A stretch of 64,000 bases of DNA from Halorutilus salinus (GCF_026242195.1 NZ_RKLV01000002.1:186001-250000); one strand, 5' to 3'; shown: positions 24,639 through 36,278, numbered from the stretch's first letter. A program made the numbers and translations. The notes: generated by a model not told the origin, from the letters alone.

Positions 24639-26054
24639 TTAAACGCGTCGTCGGTAGAAGTTTCCGTGGAAGCCGTGCGGTACGGGACGCTCAACGCGTC
24701 CGCGTGCGGTTTCCTCAAACGTCGACGCATCAAGGACGAGAAGGAAGGACGTCTCCTCGTTAGGGTCGAGGACGACCGAAACCACGACGCCGTCGTCCTC
24801 GTCGGTTCCGTCCGGGTCGGGGACGAAGACGGGTTCGCTCGGATAGGTCGAATCTTCCTCCCAGACGGACACCTCGCGTTCGCGCGTGTCTACCTTTACG
24901 AGCCGGTTGGGGAACCCACGCGTCGGGACGTTACGGTGCCCGACGCCGTACGCGTACCTGTACTCGCGTCCGTCCCTGTCGTTGCGGACGCGCGGAAGCT
25001 CGAAGGAACCCCCGTAGACCGTCCCGTCCTCCACCGTTCCGGTGTCGACGTTGACGCGGTACCGGCGTAGTTCGGCGGTAGGCATACGCAAAGGCGGGTC
25101 GTCACGTACGGAGCCGAGGTAGAGGTCGTTTACGACCGACGCGTCGTCGTAAGCCGCGAGATCGAGGACAACATCGTCGCCGTCGTCGTAGGCGTTGACA
25201 TGGTGGAAGGCGAAGAACGGTGACGTCTCAGGGGAGGCGACGACCTCACCCGTCGATCGGTCGACGAACGTGAACCGCGTGCCACGGTCGGGCTTCCAGT
25301 CGTACGACTCCGCAACCGTGTCGTTCCCGAAACGTATCTTCAGCGGGCTGACGACGAACGGGAACTCAACGAGTACGACGTACAGCCGTGTGAGCGCGAA
25401 GCTGTGCATGTACGCGGGTTCATCGCGCCCTATCTCGGCGATAACCTCGCGTCCGTCGCCGTTCTTGACGTAGACCCGGTACCCGGTTCTGCGTCCGAAA
25501 CGCGTGACGTAGCTCACGCGCTCACCCGTTTCGGGGTCGGTGTGCGGGTGCGGTGTCGTTATCTGTCCGAGGTCGTCGAGTTCGTCCGGAACGTCGAGCG
25601 TTTCGAGCGTCTCGGGGTCGAACTCCACGGGCATCGTCGTCTCGGTTACCGCACGGAAGGTTTCGTCGTCCTTTACGACGTTCACGCCCGCGTTGTCCGT
25701 CGGTTCGGGCGCGGCGAAGTACGAGAAGAAACGCCCGAAGACGCCTGCGCAGGGATCCGTGGCGAACTCGTTGCGTCGTAGTTCGCCCTCGCGCATCCCC
25801 TCGTACGCGTCGGTACGTAGGAAACGCGATGTGTACCGCACCTCATCCTCCGCGCCGTCGAAGCCGAACCTGTGGAGCATCGCCATACCGTCGAACCAGT
25901 GGTTGACGCTCGCGCCGTCGTTCTCGTACATCCCTGGACCGTTACGTAGTAGCACCCCGGTCAGCCAGTCGGGGAGCGTACCGTGTAGATCGACCGACTC
26001 CTCCTTGACCTCGTCGGACTCGTCGAGCGACTCGAAGCCGAGACGGTAGTCCAT
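24639..26054 (-). CDS. carotenoid cleavage oxygenase (RPE65/CCD family)
   Basis: 471 residues, usual family length. The four iron-binding His are visible: PHPHTDPETG, AYMHSFALT, FAFHHVNAYDDGDDV and the final HGFHGNFY. Early NGPGMYEN and DGMAMLHRF motifs match bacterial and haloarchaeal carotenoid oxygenases. It would cleave beta-carotene or apocarotenoids with O2, giving retinal or apocarotenals. The ATG at 26054 starts the known N-terminal segment; the longer frame is noise. Carotenoid synthesis genes are at 44.8-49 kb, and no rhodopsin gene is in the window. Confidence 0.9.
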   Translation of the reverse strand: MDYRLGFESLDESDEVKEESVDLHGTLPDWLTGVLLRNGPGMYENDGASVNHWFDGMAMLHRFGFDGAEDEVRYTSRFLRTDAYEGMREGELRRNEFATDPCAGVFGRFFSYFAAPEPTDNAGVNVVKDDETFRAVTETTMPVEFDPETLETLDVPDELDDLGQITTPHPHTDPETGERVSYVTRFGRRTGYRVYVKNGDGREVIAEIGRDEPAYMHSFALTRLYVVLVEFPFVVSPLKIRFGNDTVAESYDWKPDRGTRFTFVDRSTGEVVASPETSPFFAFHHVNAYDDGDDVVLDLAAYDDASVVNDLYLGSVRDDPPLRMPTAELRRYRVNVDTGTVEDGTVYGGSFELPRVRNDRDGREYRYAYGVGHRNVPTRGFPNRLVKVDTREREVSVWEEDSTYPSEPVFVPDPDGTDEDDGVVVSVVLDPNEETSFLLVLDASTFEETARGRVERPVPHGFHGNFYRRRV

Positions 26055-26085
26055 GCGACGGTTACGCTCCCGCGCCGCAAAAGCC

Positions 26086-26730
26086 TTAGCCGGTCGGACG
26101 TAGACGCGCGTAGTAGTTTCCGTCGGAATCCCAGACGGTTCCGTCGAGCGACGAGTCGTCGACGAGCGCCTCGAACGACGCCCGATCGTGTATATGGTAG
26201 TACCTGTCGCGTTCCTCCTCGCCGCGTTTCCATGGGACGTGGTGATCGCCCCCCGCGGCGCGTATCTCGTCACGCACGCCGTCGAACTTGGGATGTTCGA
26301 TAGCCCAGACGGAGACGAGCGCATCGCCGTCGTCGCCGAGGACGCGCGCCACCTCGTCGAGCGCCGACAGACGTCCGGCTCGCGTCGGCAGGTGGTGTAG
26401 GACGGCGACGCAGAGGGCGAGGTCGGCGCAAGAGGAACGGAAAGGAAGAGCCGAGAGGTCGCCGCGTACGACGGGCGGTTCGGCGAGCGCGACCATCGAG
26501 CGCGAGAAGTCGATGCCGACCGCCGTGTCGAAACGTTCGCGTAGGAGTGGAAGGTGTCGTCCGTTACCGCATCCGAGGTCGAGAGCGACCCCGCCCTCGC
26601 GTCCATCAACGAACTCGGCGACGTCGTCCCAAGGTTGGTTACGTGTCTCGTCGAAAGAAGACGCGATCGCGTCGAACGTCTCACGTAGACGTGCCTTCTC
26701 GTCGCTCCCGCCGTCCTCGTCGCCGGTCAA
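26086..26730 (-). CDS. class I SAM methyltransferase, Trm9-like
   Basis: 214 residues. SAM motif I LDLGCGNGRHLPLL (about 48-61), VGIDFSRSMVALA, GDLSALPF and AVLHHLPT. The late HVPWK...RYYHIHDR pattern is that of Trm9/ALKBH8-type tRNA wobble-uridine methyltransferases. A TTG start overlapping the mutL stop (TTGA) gives a natural N-terminus TGDEDGG. No other start in that stretch is better. Overlap with mutL implies a mutS-mutL-methyltransferase transcript. Confidence 0.8.
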   Translation of the reverse strand: MTGDEDGGSDEKARLRETFDAIASSFDETRNQPWDDVAEFVDGREGGVALDLGCGNGRHLPLLRERFDTAVGIDFSRSMVALAEPPVVRGDLSALPFRSSCADLALCVAVLHHLPTRAGRLSALDEVARVLGDDGDALVSVWAIEHPKFDGVRDEIRAAGGDHHVPWKRGEEERDRYYHIHDRASFEALVDDSSLDGTVWDSDGNYYARLRPTG

Positions 26731-28352
26731 AGCCGCACCCCGCCGCGTTCGAATCCCTCTGCGATACGCCGTTCGTTTACGGAGAGAACCGTAGGACGAC
26801 CGTGCGGACACGAAAACGGCTGTTCACACTCACCGAGCGCACGTACGAGATCCGTCGCCTCGTCGCGTCCGAGTTCGTCGCCAGCCTTTAGCGAAGGATG
26901 GCACGCAACGTCCTTCAGAACCTCGTCACGCAGATCCACCTCCTCGCCCGCTACGAAACGGTCGAGTACGTCGTGTACGAGTTGGGTGTCGCCGACGCGT
27001 CCCATCGGTGCGGGAACGCCACGGACGCGGTACAGACCGCCGCCGAATCCCTCGATACGGAAGCCGTTTGCGCTCAGAGCGTCGCGGCGCTCCTCGACAA
27101 CAGCCACCTCGTCGGGCGAAAGATCGACGGTGACCGCCTCGTCGAGTTCGGCGGACGGCACGCTTCCGTTAAACTCGTCGCGTAGCTCCTCGTAGTTGAC
27201 GCGTTCGTGCGCCGCATGCTGGTCAACGACGAGAAGATCGTCGTCCGACTCGCAGAGGAGGTACAGGTCACGGAACTGACCTATGACCTCGGCGTCGGCG
27301 AAGGCGGAGTCCTCGGACGTGTCGACATCGACGGGGGCGTCCAACTCCATCTCACCCCTGCGCGTCAGATCCTCGTTCGTAACCGCGTCGCGGACACCGG
27401 ATAAGACGACACGGCGCACCGCGTCCTCGTCCACGAAACGTACCTTCTTCTTCGCGGGATGTACGTTGACATCGACGCGTTCGGGTGGTACGTCTACGGA
27501 GACGACGGCGACGGGGTAACGATCCTCCGGAAGAAGGGTTCCGTAGCCGTCGACGGTCGCACCCCGCACCGTCTCGTCGTCGACGGCGCGTCCGTTCACC
27601 GCCGTGTAGACGTGGTGCGTCGCCGACCGCGTCACAGAAGGCTGTACGAGAGCACCCTCGACCGAGATACGTCCATCTTCGTGAGAGAAACGCGTCGCGC
27701 GACTCGCCACGTCGCGCCCGTAGACGGCGTACAGCGCATCGACGGGGTCGCCCGAACCCGGCGTTGACAGAACCTCGGTGTCGCCGTGTTCGACCGTGAA
27801 CGCAACATCAGGACGCGCCAGACCGTAACGCGTCATGAGACGTGAGACACGCCGGAACTCGCGTCCGGGCGACGAAAGAGTCTCACGTCTCGCGGGTGTA
27901 GACTCGAAAAGCCGTGTTACCTCAACGGTCGTGCCGCGCCCGCGTCCCGTCTCCTCGACGCGCTCGCCGTCGATACCCGCGCCCGTCACGACGCGCGTTG
28001 CACCGACGCCGTCGTCCTTCGTAACCATCTCGACGCGCGCGACACGCCCTATGCTCGGTAGCGCCTCGCCACGGAAGCCGAGACTGTCGACCTTCGAAAC
28101 GTCGTCGGCGTCCGAAATCTTGCTCGTAGCGTGCCTTTCGAACGCGCATACGGCGTCGTCGGCGTTCATTCCGCGCCCGTCGTCGGCGACGCGGACGAGA
28201 TCGATACCGCCGTTCTCAACCTCGACATCCACCGAACCCGCACCCGCGTCAAGCGAGTTCTCGACGAGCTCCTTGACGACGCTCGCGGGGTTCTCGACGA
28301 CCTCGCCCGCCGCGATTAGCTCGACCGTTTCGTCGTCGAGTTTACGTATCAT
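26727..28352 (-). CDS. mutL: DNA mismatch repair protein MutL
   Basis: About 541 residues. The GHKL ATPase region is clear: [44 protein letters not shown] and [11 protein letters not shown]. The C-terminal dimerisation half ends in CPHGRPT, a zinc/endonuclease-associated motif of MutL C-termini (CPHGRP). The protein acts with MutS to nick and excise mismatched strands. The ATG at 28352 overlaps the mutS stop; a GTG two codons earlier is possible. MutS/MutL in archaea are thought to have come from bacteria. Confidence 0.95.
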   Translation of the reverse strand: MIRKLDDETVELIAAGEVVENPASVVKELVENSLDAGAGSVDVEVENGGIDLVRVADDGRGMNADDAVCAFERHATSKISDADDVSKVDSLGFRGEALPSIGRVARVEMVTKDDGVGATRVVTGAGIDGERVEETGRGRGTTVEVTRLFESTPARRETLSSPGREFRRVSRLMTRYGLARPDVAFTVEHGDTEVLSTPGSGDPVDALYAVYGRDVASRATRFSHEDGRISVEGALVQPSVTRSATHHVYTAVNGRAVDDETVRGATVDGYGTLLPEDRYPVAVVSVDVPPERVDVNVHPAKKKVRFVDEDAVRRVVLSGVRDAVTNEDLTRRGEMELDAPVDVDTSEDSAFADAEVIGQFRDLYLLCESDDDLLVVDQHAAHERVNYEELRDEFNGSVPSAELDEAVTVDLSPDEVAVVEERRDALSANGFRIEGFGGGLYRVRGVPAPMGRVGDTQLVHDVLDRFVAGEEVDLRDEVLKDVACHPSLKAGDELGRDEATDLVRALGECEQPFSCPHGRPTVLSVNERRIAEGFERGGVRL

Positions 28353-30975
28353 CGACACTCTTGCTAAGCCTGTTGAGTATGTTTAACGCCTCCATCGGTG
28401 TCGTGTTTGCGGTATCGATACGCGCGATTTCGTCGACGACACGCTCCGTTCCGTCCTCGTTACACGTCCCGCCCCCTCCGTCCTTGCGTTCGCCGTTCAT
28501 CGCCCCGTTTACGTCTACGGCGGTGTCGAGACGCGTCTGTTGTAGACCGTCTTCCGTCTCTTTACCGTCCGCGTGACCTTCGTCGACGACCGCATCCGCT
28601 CGGTCGACCACCTCGTCGGGTACGCCCGCCATACGCGCAACCTCGATACCGTACGAAGCCGTAGCCGCCCCTTCGACAACCTCGTGTAGAAAGACCATGT
28701 CGCCGTCACGGCGGTCGGCGGCGAAATGCAGGTTACGTACGCCGTCGAGTTCGTCGGCGGTCTCTGTAAGTTCGTGGTAGTGCGTGGCGAACATCGTCTT
28801 AGCGCCTACCTCGTCGTGTATGAACTCCGTCACCGCGCGTGCGATGGACAGACCGTCGGCGGTGCTCGTTCCGCGTCCCACCTCGTCGAGGAGTACGAGC
28901 GACCGCCGTGTCGCATTGTGCAGAATCTCGGCGAGTTCGACCATCTCTACCATGAACGTCGAACGCCCGCCTGCGATGTCGTCGCTCGCACCGACACGTG
29001 TAAAGACACGGTCGACGGGTTCGAGATGAGCGTCGTCGGCGGGGACGAAGCTACCCACCTGCGCGAGGACGCTGACGAGCGCAACCGAACGCATGTACGT
29101 CGACTTGCCCGACATGTTGGGTCCCGTCACGACCGCGAACCCGGCTTCCTCGAACGAGGCGTCGTTAGGTACGTACTCGTCGACCGACCGTTCTACGACG
29201 GGATGGCGCGCACCCTCGACGACGTGTCCGTCACCGAACTCGGGACGCGTGTACCCGTTTTCGGCGGCGACACCCGCGAGCGACCCAAGGGCGTCGAGCG
29301 CCGCCACCGTCTCCGCAACCTTCTGCATACGTTCCGCATCCTCGGCGACATCGTCACGGACGTTCTTGAAAAGGCTGTATTCGAGCTTGTCGGCGCGCTC
29401 CTCCGCACCCAGTATCTCGTCCTCGCGCTCCTTGAGTTCGGGCGTGTAGAAACGTTCGGAGTTCTTGAGCGTCTGCCGCCGTGTGTAGTCGTCGGGCACG
29501 TCGTCGAGGTTCGGGTTGGTGACCTCGATGTAGTAGCCGTGTACCTTGTTGAATCCGACCTTGAGCGATTCGATCCCCGTCCGTTCGCGTTCGCGTTTTT
29601 CGAGCGACGCCACCCATTCGCGCCCCTCGTTTTCGACACGACGCAGTTCGTCGAGTTCGTCGTCGAAACCCTCGCGTACCACGCCGCCCTCGGTGATCTC
29701 GATAGGCGGATCGTCACGTACCGCGCGCCCTATGAGACCGCGTACCTCCTCCATCGTGTCGAGATCCCCGTGCAAGGAACCGAGTAGCTCGGAGTCGACA
29801 TCGTCCAGCGCCTCCTTTACACGTGGCACGACGTCGAGCGTGTTCTTGAGCGCGAGAAGGTCGCGTGCGTTGGCACGTCCCCGCGATACGCGCGTCACGA
29901 GACGCTCTATATCGTAGACATCGCGCAGGAGTTCGCGCACCTCTTCGCGGACGAGTGTCCGACGGTTTAGCTCCTCGACGGCGTCGAGACGCTCCTCTAT
30001 ACCGTCCACCTCCAGAAGCGGATGACGTAGCCACGAGCGTAACTTACGGCTTCCGAGCGCGCACGATGTCTCATCGAGTACGTCGAAGACGGTATCCCCG
30101 TCACGTCTCCCCTCGAACAGTTCGAGGCTTTCGAGCGCCACGGTGTCCAGAAGCATATGTTCGCGCGGATCGTACCGTCTCAGACGGTTGACGTAGTCAA
30201 GACGGTCGTCGTCGCGGTTCTCGTCCTCGCCTTCCTCGCCGCGCGTGTACTCGGCGTATGCGAGAAGTGTACCGCACGCGCGTACCTCGGCGTCGTTTTC
30301 GAGCAGAGCGTCGGGGTTACGGAAGTACGCCTCAACGACTTCGCTCGGTTCGTCGGGCGCGAACGCGTCGTAAGGCGTCACCATACAGTCGTCGTCGAAA
30401 ACACCGCTGTCCACGGCGACAGCCTCCGACGGCGCGAAACGGTCTATCTCGTCCTGAACCCCTTCGTCGCCACACGTAGTTGCGACGAGTTCGCCCGTCG
30501 AGACATCCATGAAAGCGACGCCGTAACCGCTGTCGCCCTCCACGACGCAGGCGACGTAGTTGTTGTCGTCGTCGAGGAGTTCGTCCTCTACCACCGTACC
30601 GGGGGTGACGACACGTGTCACGGCGCGCCGAACCACGCCCGTCGTCTCGTCGGGATCCTGTACCTGATCCGCGACAGCGACCCTGTAGCCTTCGTCCAAA
30701 AGCGTCTCGACGTACGACTCCGCGGAGTCGACGGGTATACCAGCCATCGGGTACTCGCCCGACGAGTCCTCGCGCTGTGTCAGGGTTATATCGAGCCTGC
30801 GTGATACGTCGCGCGCCGCCTCGCAGAAGGTTTCGTAGAAGTCACCGACCTGAAAAAGTACGACGCAGTCGTCGTACTCGTCGCATAGCTCGAAGTACTG
30901 CTCCATCATCGGCGTGAGTTCGTCCCGCCTTTCCTCCATCTTCGCGGGTGCGCCCGTCGCGGATATATTGCTCAC
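28342..30975 (-). CDS. mutS: DNA mismatch recognition protein MutS
   Basis: About 877 residues. Mismatch-binding FxE motif in QVGDFYETF near the N-terminus, clamp and lever domains, Walker [29 protein letters not shown], Walker [15 protein letters not shown] and the ATHYHELT signature. Complete MutS1. The GTG at 30975 is preferred to ATG 30939: a TTTTTAC box lies about 26 bases upstream, right for a leaderless transcript. The first gene of the mutS-mutL-methyltransferase run. Confidence 0.93.
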   Translation of the reverse strand: MSNISATGAPAKMEERRDELTPMMEQYFELCDEYDDCVVLFQVGDFYETFCEAARDVSRRLDITLTQREDSSGEYPMAGIPVDSAESYVETLLDEGYRVAVADQVQDPDETTGVVRRAVTRVVTPGTVVEDELLDDDNNYVACVVEGDSGYGVAFMDVSTGELVATTCGDEGVQDEIDRFAPSEAVAVDSGVFDDDCMVTPYDAFAPDEPSEVVEAYFRNPDALLENDAEVRACGTLLAYAEYTRGEEGEDENRDDDRLDYVNRLRRYDPREHMLLDTVALESLELFEGRRDGDTVFDVLDETSCALGSRKLRSWLRHPLLEVDGIEERLDAVEELNRRTLVREEVRELLRDVYDIERLVTRVSRGRANARDLLALKNTLDVVPRVKEALDDVDSELLGSLHGDLDTMEEVRGLIGRAVRDDPPIEITEGGVVREGFDDELDELRRVENEGREWVASLEKRERERTGIESLKVGFNKVHGYYIEVTNPNLDDVPDDYTRRQTLKNSERFYTPELKEREDEILGAEERADKLEYSLFKNVRDDVAEDAERMQKVAETVAALDALGSLAGVAAENGYTRPEFGDGHVVEGARHPVVERSVDEYVPNDASFEEAGFAVVTGPNMSGKSTYMRSVALVSVLAQVGSFVPADDAHLEPVDRVFTRVGASDDIAGGRSTFMVEMVELAEILHNATRRSLVLLDEVGRGTSTADGLSIARAVTEFIHDEVGAKTMFATHYHELTETADELDGVRNLHFAADRRDGDMVFLHEVVEGAATASYGIEVARMAGVPDEVVDRADAVVDEGHADGKETEDGLQQTRLDTAVDVNGAMNGERKDGGGGTCNEDGTERVVDEIARIDTANTTPMEALNILNRLSKSVDDT

Positions 30976-31016
30976 AACCGTGCGTCGGTTTCCGTGGTAA
31001 AAAGCTTTCAGATGGC

Positions 31017-31361
31017 TTACACCGTGAGACGTCGCGCTTCGGCGACCGCGAAGGCTACCACGACGCCCGCTGTGTTCGCCAAGACGTCCGCTACGGTTGC
31101 CGTCCTGTACGTGATGAACGCCTGTCCTGCTTCGACCACAGCGCCGAGAACCACGACACCGACGGCGACGACGAGCCAACGGTCACGATCGAATGCGTAG
31201 AAGCCGACGACTGCGAGGGCGGCGTACGTACCCGCGTGCCATACGCCGTTGTATACGGCGTGCGTCTTTTGAAGGCTCCCCGGTGCCGTCCCCGTCGGTA
31301 CGAATGAAGCCACGGCTACCGCGACGGCACACCCGACGAAGACGTACACCCCTCTGTCCAT
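31017..31361 (-). CDS. VanZ-like small membrane protein
   Basis: 114 residues with four hydrophobic helices: about 5-22, 40-55, 58-75 and 88-108. The motif [13 protein letters not shown] and the late [23 protein letters not shown] match VanZ-like proteins (GxxDxxxNxxG). ATG 31361 begins with [10 protein letters not shown]; the frame extends upstream but looks noncoding. Role in haloarchaea unknown. Convergent in neither direction: it lies between mutS and glyA and reads toward mutS. Confidence 0.8.
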   Translation of the reverse strand: MDRGVYVFVGCAVAVAVASFVPTGTAPGSLQKTHAVYNGVWHAGTYAALAVVGFYAFDRDRWLVVAVGVVVLGAVVEAGQAFITYRTATVADVLANTAGVVVAFAVAEARRLTV

Positions 31362-31438
31362 GTCCTCTCTCGGTGACGCACGCACGTATTTCCCACGTCT
31401 TCCGACGGCTTTATGCGCCGCGTAGACCAAATCAGAGT

Positions 31439-32683
31439 ATGAAACACGTCGAGGAAACAGCACCTCAGGTTGCGGACGCTATACGCGGCGAAACCCACCG
31501 CGAGGAGAACGGTCTGGAGATGATAGCCTCGGAGAACTTCGCCTCGCGTGCCGTCATGGAGGCGCAGGGGAGCGTCATGACCAACAAGTACGCCGAGGGC
31601 TACCCCGGCGAACGTTACTACGGCGGTTGCAAGTTCATGGATGAGGTTGAGGAACTCGCCCATGAACGCGCCCTCGACATATTCGGCGCGGAACACGTAA
31701 ACGTACAGCCACATTCGGGGACACAGGCGAACATGGCGGTCTACCTGTCGGTTCTCGACCCCGGTGACCGTATACTCGGTATGGATCTCACTCACGGCGG
31801 TCATCTTTCCCACGGACATCCCGCGAACTTCTCAGGAAAGCTGTACGACGTCGAACACTACCTCGTCGACGAAGAGACGGGGCGTATCGACTACGACGGA
31901 CTCGCCGAACAGGCGCACAGGTTCGACCCCGATATCATAGTCACGGGGGCGAGCGCGTACCCGCGCGAGATAGAGTTCGACCGTCTCGGAGAGATCGCTG
32001 ACGAGGTCGATGCGTACCATCTCGCAGACATCGCACATATCGCTGGTCTGGTCGCCGCGGGCGAACACGTCTCTCCTGTTCCCCACGCCGACTTCGTGAC
32101 CACCACGACGCATAAGACGTTACGCGGACCACGCGGCGGTATGATACTGTGCGACGACGAACACGCGAGCGATGTCGACTCCGCCGTCTTCCCCGGTACG
32201 CAGGGCGGACCTCTTATGCATGTCGTCGCCGCAAAGGCTGTATGCTTCGCCGAGGCGCAGACCGACGAGTTCGACGAGTACCAGTCGAGTATCGTCGAGA
32301 ACTCGCGCGCACTCGCACGGACGCTCGAGGACGAGGGCTGGACGCTCGTGGGAGACGGTACGGACAACCATCTCGTTCTCGTCGATCTCCGTGACGAATC
32401 TATAACGGGTAAGGAAGCCGAGGAGGCGCTCGAAGATGTCGGTATAACCGTCAACAAGAACACGGTTCCGGGCGAGGAGGAGTCGCCGACGGTGACCTCG
32501 GGCGTCCGTATAGGCACCCCGGCGCTAACGACGCGTGGCATGGGTACGGAGGAGATAGAACGCGTCGCGCGTCTTATCTCGCGCGTCCTGTCGAACACCG
32601 ACGACGAGGAACTCAAGAGCGGTGTCGCGGACGAGGTTAGGACTCTCTGCGACGAGTTCCCTCTCTACCCTGACCTTCCTTAG
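31439..32683 (+). CDS. glyA: serine hydroxymethyltransferase
   Basis: 414 residues, full length. [14 protein letters not shown] at the start, [16 protein letters not shown], the pocket [12 protein letters not shown], and the PLP lysine in [14 protein letters not shown]. It interconverts serine and glycine with a folate- or pterin-type C1 carrier. The leader is very short, with ATG directly after AGAGT and an AT-rich TTTATGCG about 30 bases upstream. Strongly conserved over its length. Confidence 0.95.
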   Translation: MKHVEETAPQVADAIRGETHREENGLEMIASENFASRAVMEAQGSVMTNKYAEGYPGERYYGGCKFMDEVEELAHERALDIFGAEHVNVQPHSGTQANMAVYLSVLDPGDRILGMDLTHGGHLSHGHPANFSGKLYDVEHYLVDEETGRIDYDGLAEQAHRFDPDIIVTGASAYPREIEFDRLGEIADEVDAYHLADIAHIAGLVAAGEHVSPVPHADFVTTTTHKTLRGPRGGMILCDDEHASDVDSAVFPGTQGGPLMHVVAAKAVCFAEAQTDEFDEYQSSIVENSRALARTLEDEGWTLVGDGTDNHLVLVDLRDESITGKEAEEALEDVGITVNKNTVPGEEESPTVTSGVRIGTPALTTRGMGTEEIERVARLISRVLSNTDDEELKSGVADEVRTLCDEFPLYPDLP

Positions 32684-32724
32684 CCCCTTGAACTTAATAC
32701 GGTTCGTCCCGCATTCTCACCGGG

Positions 32725-33525
32725 ATGTCGTTCAGGAGCATACTCCGCGGTGACTCTTCGGTAGACCTCGACGACATCGCGCGTATCCTACGCGACGAAC
32801 GCGGCTTCGACGAGGTCGATCTAACGCCCGTTGACGGCGAGAACTGGCTCTCTGTCCCACTCGTCGTTAACGACGAGTTCTTCGTCAAGGTTCTCACACC
32901 GCAGAACACGTGGACGCACTCGCTGTTCACCACCGTCCGTAACCTAGGCGTCCGTGTCTCCGGAAACGGACCTTTCTTCGAGTCGTTCGACTCCCCGGCT
33001 GAGATGGCGCGCCACGAGTTCGAATCGACGCGCCGTATGCGCGAAGTCGGCGTGCGCGCTCCTGAACCCGTCGACGTTATCGAAGGCGACGGTGAGGCGC
33101 TCCTACTGTTCGAGTACCTCGACGGCTTTGAGACGCTTTCGGAGGTCAGCCTCGACGAAACGACCGTGCGCGAGGTCTTCCGTATGCTCCGTCTCCTCCA
33201 TAGAAACCGTCTCGCGCACGGTGACCTCTCACTCGAAAACGTCCTCGTTGTCGACGGGGATATATACTTCATAGACTCGACAAGCGTCGTCGACAACGGA
33301 CACGACGACGCGGTGGCTTACGACCTCGCGTGCGCCCTCGGCGCTCTATCGTCACGTATACCGCCGTCGGAGGTCGTCTCGGTTGCGTCGGAGTTCTTCG
33401 ACGCCGACGACCTGAGGCACGCACTCGACTTCGTCGCCGTCGTCCGTTTACGCCCCGGTATCGAGGAGTCTTTCAGCCTTCTCGAACTACGCCGCGCCGT
33501 TGCCCAAGCGACCTCCGAGGGCTAA
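32725..33525 (+). CDS. RIO/Bud32-like atypical protein kinase
   Basis: 266 residues. N-terminal helical part, a VK lysine in EFFVKVLTPQ, a catalytic loop AHGDLSLENVLV and metal-binding FIDSTSV. It lacks the glycine-rich loop and subdomain pattern of ordinary kinases, as in RIO and lipopolysaccharide-kinase relatives. Possibly a serine kinase or small-molecule phosphotransferase; the substrate is unknown. It starts 41 bases after glyA and ends overlapping the convergent tyrA-type gene by 4 bases. Confidence 0.75.
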   Translation: MSFRSILRGDSSVDLDDIARILRDERGFDEVDLTPVDGENWLSVPLVVNDEFFVKVLTPQNTWTHSLFTTVRNLGVRVSGNGPFFESFDSPAEMARHEFESTRRMREVGVRAPEPVDVIEGDGEALLLFEYLDGFETLSEVSLDETTVREVFRMLRLLHRNRLAHGDLSLENVLVVDGDIYFIDSTSVVDNGHDDAVAYDLACALGALSSRIPPSEVVSVASEFFDADDLRHALDFVAVVRLRPGIEESFSLLELRRAVAQATSEG

Positions 33526-34793
33526 CGTACCTCGCCCCCCATCCCTTCGAGCGTCTCCGCGACAGCCTCTACCGCTCCGTCAACCTCGCCGTCTTCGAGC
33601 AGTTCAAGACGTACGGTATAGCTCGTCCAGCCGTCCGGAACCGCTTTCCCGTCGTAGACATCGATAACTTCTGAGCCGAGCACGTCGTCGTGCGACGATG
33701 CCGTTACGTCTTCGAGAACATCCTCGTCGAGGGTCGCGGGAAACGCGGCGCTAACGTCGCGTTCCTGCCGCGAGAGGCTTTCCTCCTTCCACTCGCGCGC
33801 CTCGTCACGGCTCAGAAGCTCGACGTTTTCGGTCTTTAGCTCCACCGTCTCTCCGTCTTCGTCGAGGGAGACCTTCCGTCCGCGTACGTCGCGCACCACG
33901 CCGACGTGGACGTTTCCCGAGTAGACGTGGCGCAGGACGCGTTCCTCGCCGACGCTCGCGTGTAGCTCCTCGTACCCACGGACGTTCGCCTCTATGAGCT
34001 TGTCCGAACGTCTTAACGCGCTCTTCGTATCGCCGTAACCGCGCGCCGCGTCGAGCATCCGATCCACGAAGCCGTCTATGTCGTCCTCCTCGACGGATGC
34101 GCGTAACTCTTCCGCCGACCGTATCAGCGCGTCGTGAACCTCGCCGACGGGCTGGTTGCTCTGTATCTCGGCGTACAGTTCGGGGTTCTGGTCGAGCACG
34201 CGCCCGACGAAGTCGAGCACGATCTCGTACACGGGCGACATGAAACGACGTGACTCTTCGACTTCGAAATCAAGACGTTCGAGAGCGCCGCCTATCGAGA
34301 TGAGCGAGAAATGCGTAAGCCCCTGAACGACGCTCATCATCTCGTCGTGTTCGCGCGCCGTCGCCTCCTGAACGTTCGCGCCCGCGTCGCGGAACGTCTC
34401 AACCACACGTTCGGAGACAGAGCCGTTCCTCTCACGTACGAGTATGACCGTCTGCCCGCGCATCGAACGCACCGAAGGTCCGAACATCGGATGCGTGCCG
34501 AGTATCTCGACCCCGTCGGGCGCTTGGCGCATCGCCTCGACGGGTTCACGTTTGACGCTCGTAACGTCCATAAGCAAGCCGTCGTCCATGTACGTCACCA
34601 CGTCCTCTATGACATCCGCTGTCGCTTCGATCGGTACGGCGACCACGACGACGTCGTACTCGCCCGCACGTTCCACAGGCACGCTTTCGTCGGCGTCGGG
34701 GTCGGAGACGTCCACCGACCATCCGCGTTCGCGGAAGAAGCCCACGAACCAGTCCCCCATAGCGCCCGCGCCCCCGACGACGAGTATATCCAT
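33522..34793 (-). CDS. tyrA: prephenate dehydrogenase fused to an FDX-ACB domain
   Basis: 423 residues. Residues 1-170 are a Rossmann domain (VVGGAGAMGDWFVGFF, then GTHPMFGPSVRSM), and about 170-285 the helical TyrA dimerisation domain (QGLTHFSLISIGGALERL). After a beta linker, residues about 345-423 match the ferredoxin-fold anticodon-binding domain of PheRS beta: FPATLDEDVLE, DVYDGKAVPDGWTSYTVRLE, AVAETLEGMGGEVR. It would make 4-hydroxyphenylpyruvate in tyrosine synthesis. A similar architecture may exist in other archaea; the role of the extra domain is unclear, perhaps amino-acid feedback. Confidence 0.85.
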   Translation of the reverse strand: MDILVVGGAGAMGDWFVGFFRERGWSVDVSDPDADESVPVERAGEYDVVVVAVPIEATADVIEDVVTYMDDGLLMDVTSVKREPVEAMRQAPDGVEILGTHPMFGPSVRSMRGQTVILVRERNGSVSERVVETFRDAGANVQEATAREHDEMMSVVQGLTHFSLISIGGALERLDFEVEESRRFMSPVYEIVLDFVGRVLDQNPELYAEIQSNQPVGEVHDALIRSAEELRASVEEDDIDGFVDRMLDAARGYGDTKSALRRSDKLIEANVRGYEELHASVGEERVLRHVYSGNVHVGVVRDVRGRKVSLDEDGETVELKTENVELLSRDEAREWKEESLSRQERDVSAAFPATLDEDVLEDVTASSHDDVLGSEVIDVYDGKAVPDGWTSYTVRLELLEDGEVDGAVEAVAETLEGMGGEVR

Positions 34794-34882
34794 ACCCGTC
34801 GTTACGTGTCGTCCGATAAAACCTTACCGTCGTGCGTTAACGATCCGGTAGTAATATGCGGTTATGAGACGTTTCTCCGTCC

Positions 34883-36232
34883 ATGACTGATACGAACGTC
34901 GCCCTCACCGTCGCAGGCTCCGACTCCGGCGGCGGAGCGGGGATACAGGCGGATCTCAAGACGATGGAGGCTTTCGGCGTCTTCGGAACCTCCGCCGTCA
35001 CGAGCCTCACGGCGCAGAACTCGACGGGCGTCCGTGGCGTACACGACACACCGTCTGAGTTCGTCGCGGAGCAGATAGACGCCGTCGTCGAGGACTTCAA
35101 CGTTACCGCCGCAAAGACGGGTATGCTGAGCAACGCGGAGACGGCGCGTGTCGTCGCAGAGAAGATAGACGAACACGACCTAACCACCGTCGTCGACCCT
35201 GTTATGATCGCTCAGAGCGGCGACCGTCTCCTGTCGGAGGAAGCCGAGGAGGTGGTGCGCGATGAACTCCTACCCCGCGCAAGCCTCGTCACGCCCAACG
35301 CGCCTGAGGCGGAGACTCTGACCGGTGTAGGAATCGACTCGTCCGAAGGTATGCGCGAGGCGGCGCGCGAACTCGTCGACGCGGGCGCGGAAGCCGCCGT
35401 CGTAACGGGAGGACATATAGAGGGCGACGAGGTCGTCGACGTACTCGCCGACGCCGAAACGACGGAACGGTACACGAAGCCGCGTGTCGAGGGCGGTGCA
35501 ACACACGGAACCGGATGCGCTTTCTCGTCCGCCGTTGCCGCGGAACTCGCAAACGGGGCGTCACTGCGCGAATCCGTCGCGCGCGCCGAGGGATTCCTCT
35601 ACCGTGCCGTCCGTTACGGTCTGGAGGTCGGCGAGGGTGCCGACACAGTCCACCATCTCGTCGGGACACGTAACGACGCGGCGCGCCTCGAAGCCGTAGA
35701 AGCCGTCCGTGTGACGGTGGAGCGTTTCGGTGAGATCGAGGGCTTCCCCGCACTTCTTCCTGAGGTCGGAACCAACGTCGGCGTCGCCACGCCGTACGCC
35801 GTCGAACACGACGAGATCGCCGCGGTCGAGGGACGCCTCCGACGTACCGACGTCGGCTTCGTAGCGTCGTGCGTCCGTCTCGGTGCGTCGGGACACGTCG
35901 CGCGTTACCTCCTCGGTCTGCGCGACCATCTCGACGACGAACCCGGTGCCGTGTGCAACCTGCGTAACAACGCCGAGGTGCGCGAGGCGCTCGGAACGAC
36001 GGGTATGAACGTCTTACGTATAGACCGCGCCGATCAGCCCGACGAGACGCGTGAGGGCGAAGGCGGAACCATGGGCTGGTCAGCCAGAACCGTGGCTTCG
36101 CGCGACGGCTTCCCGGATGCCGTCGTCGACGCGGGTGCCGTCGGAAAGGAGCCTATGGTACGTATCGCCGCACGCGACGCCGACGAACTCGTAGAACGCG
36201 TCGAGTCTATCGCCGAAGCCCTCGACGGATGA
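34883..36232 (+). CDS. thiDN: bifunctional HMP(-P) kinase ThiD / thiamine-phosphate synthase ThiN
   Basis: 449 residues. N-terminal ThiD domain (1-260): [31 protein letters not shown] and the anion-hole [10 protein letters not shown]. The C-terminal ThiN domain (about 265-449) contains [16 protein letters not shown] and a final MGWSARTV segment. It phosphorylates hydroxymethylpyrimidine twice and couples it to the thiazole phosphate to give thiamine phosphate. Archaeal thiN replaces bacterial thiE, and the fusion is common in haloarchaea. No upstream TPP riboswitch is evident. Confidence 0.93.
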   Translation: MTDTNVALTVAGSDSGGGAGIQADLKTMEAFGVFGTSAVTSLTAQNSTGVRGVHDTPSEFVAEQIDAVVEDFNVTAAKTGMLSNAETARVVAEKIDEHDLTTVVDPVMIAQSGDRLLSEEAEEVVRDELLPRASLVTPNAPEAETLTGVGIDSSEGMREAARELVDAGAEAAVVTGGHIEGDEVVDVLADAETTERYTKPRVEGGATHGTGCAFSSAVAAELANGASLRESVARAEGFLYRAVRYGLEVGEGADTVHHLVGTRNDAARLEAVEAVRVTVERFGEIEGFPALLPEVGTNVGVATPYAVEHDEIAAVEGRLRRTDVGFVASCVRLGASGHVARYLLGLRDHLDDEPGAVCNLRNNAEVREALGTTGMNVLRIDRADQPDETREGEGGTMGWSARTVASRDGFPDAVVDAGAVGKEPMVRIAARDADELVERVESIAEALDG

Positions 36233-36278
36233 CAGATGTCTGACGTAGGCTTATGAAACTGTAGAAGACAGTGCCGTT

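Noticed and set aside
28726-29787. Long plus-strand open frame opposite mutS (353 residues)
   Set aside because: The reverse of a strongly coding gene with GC-biased third positions gives such shadows. Composition and lack of any motif fit that.
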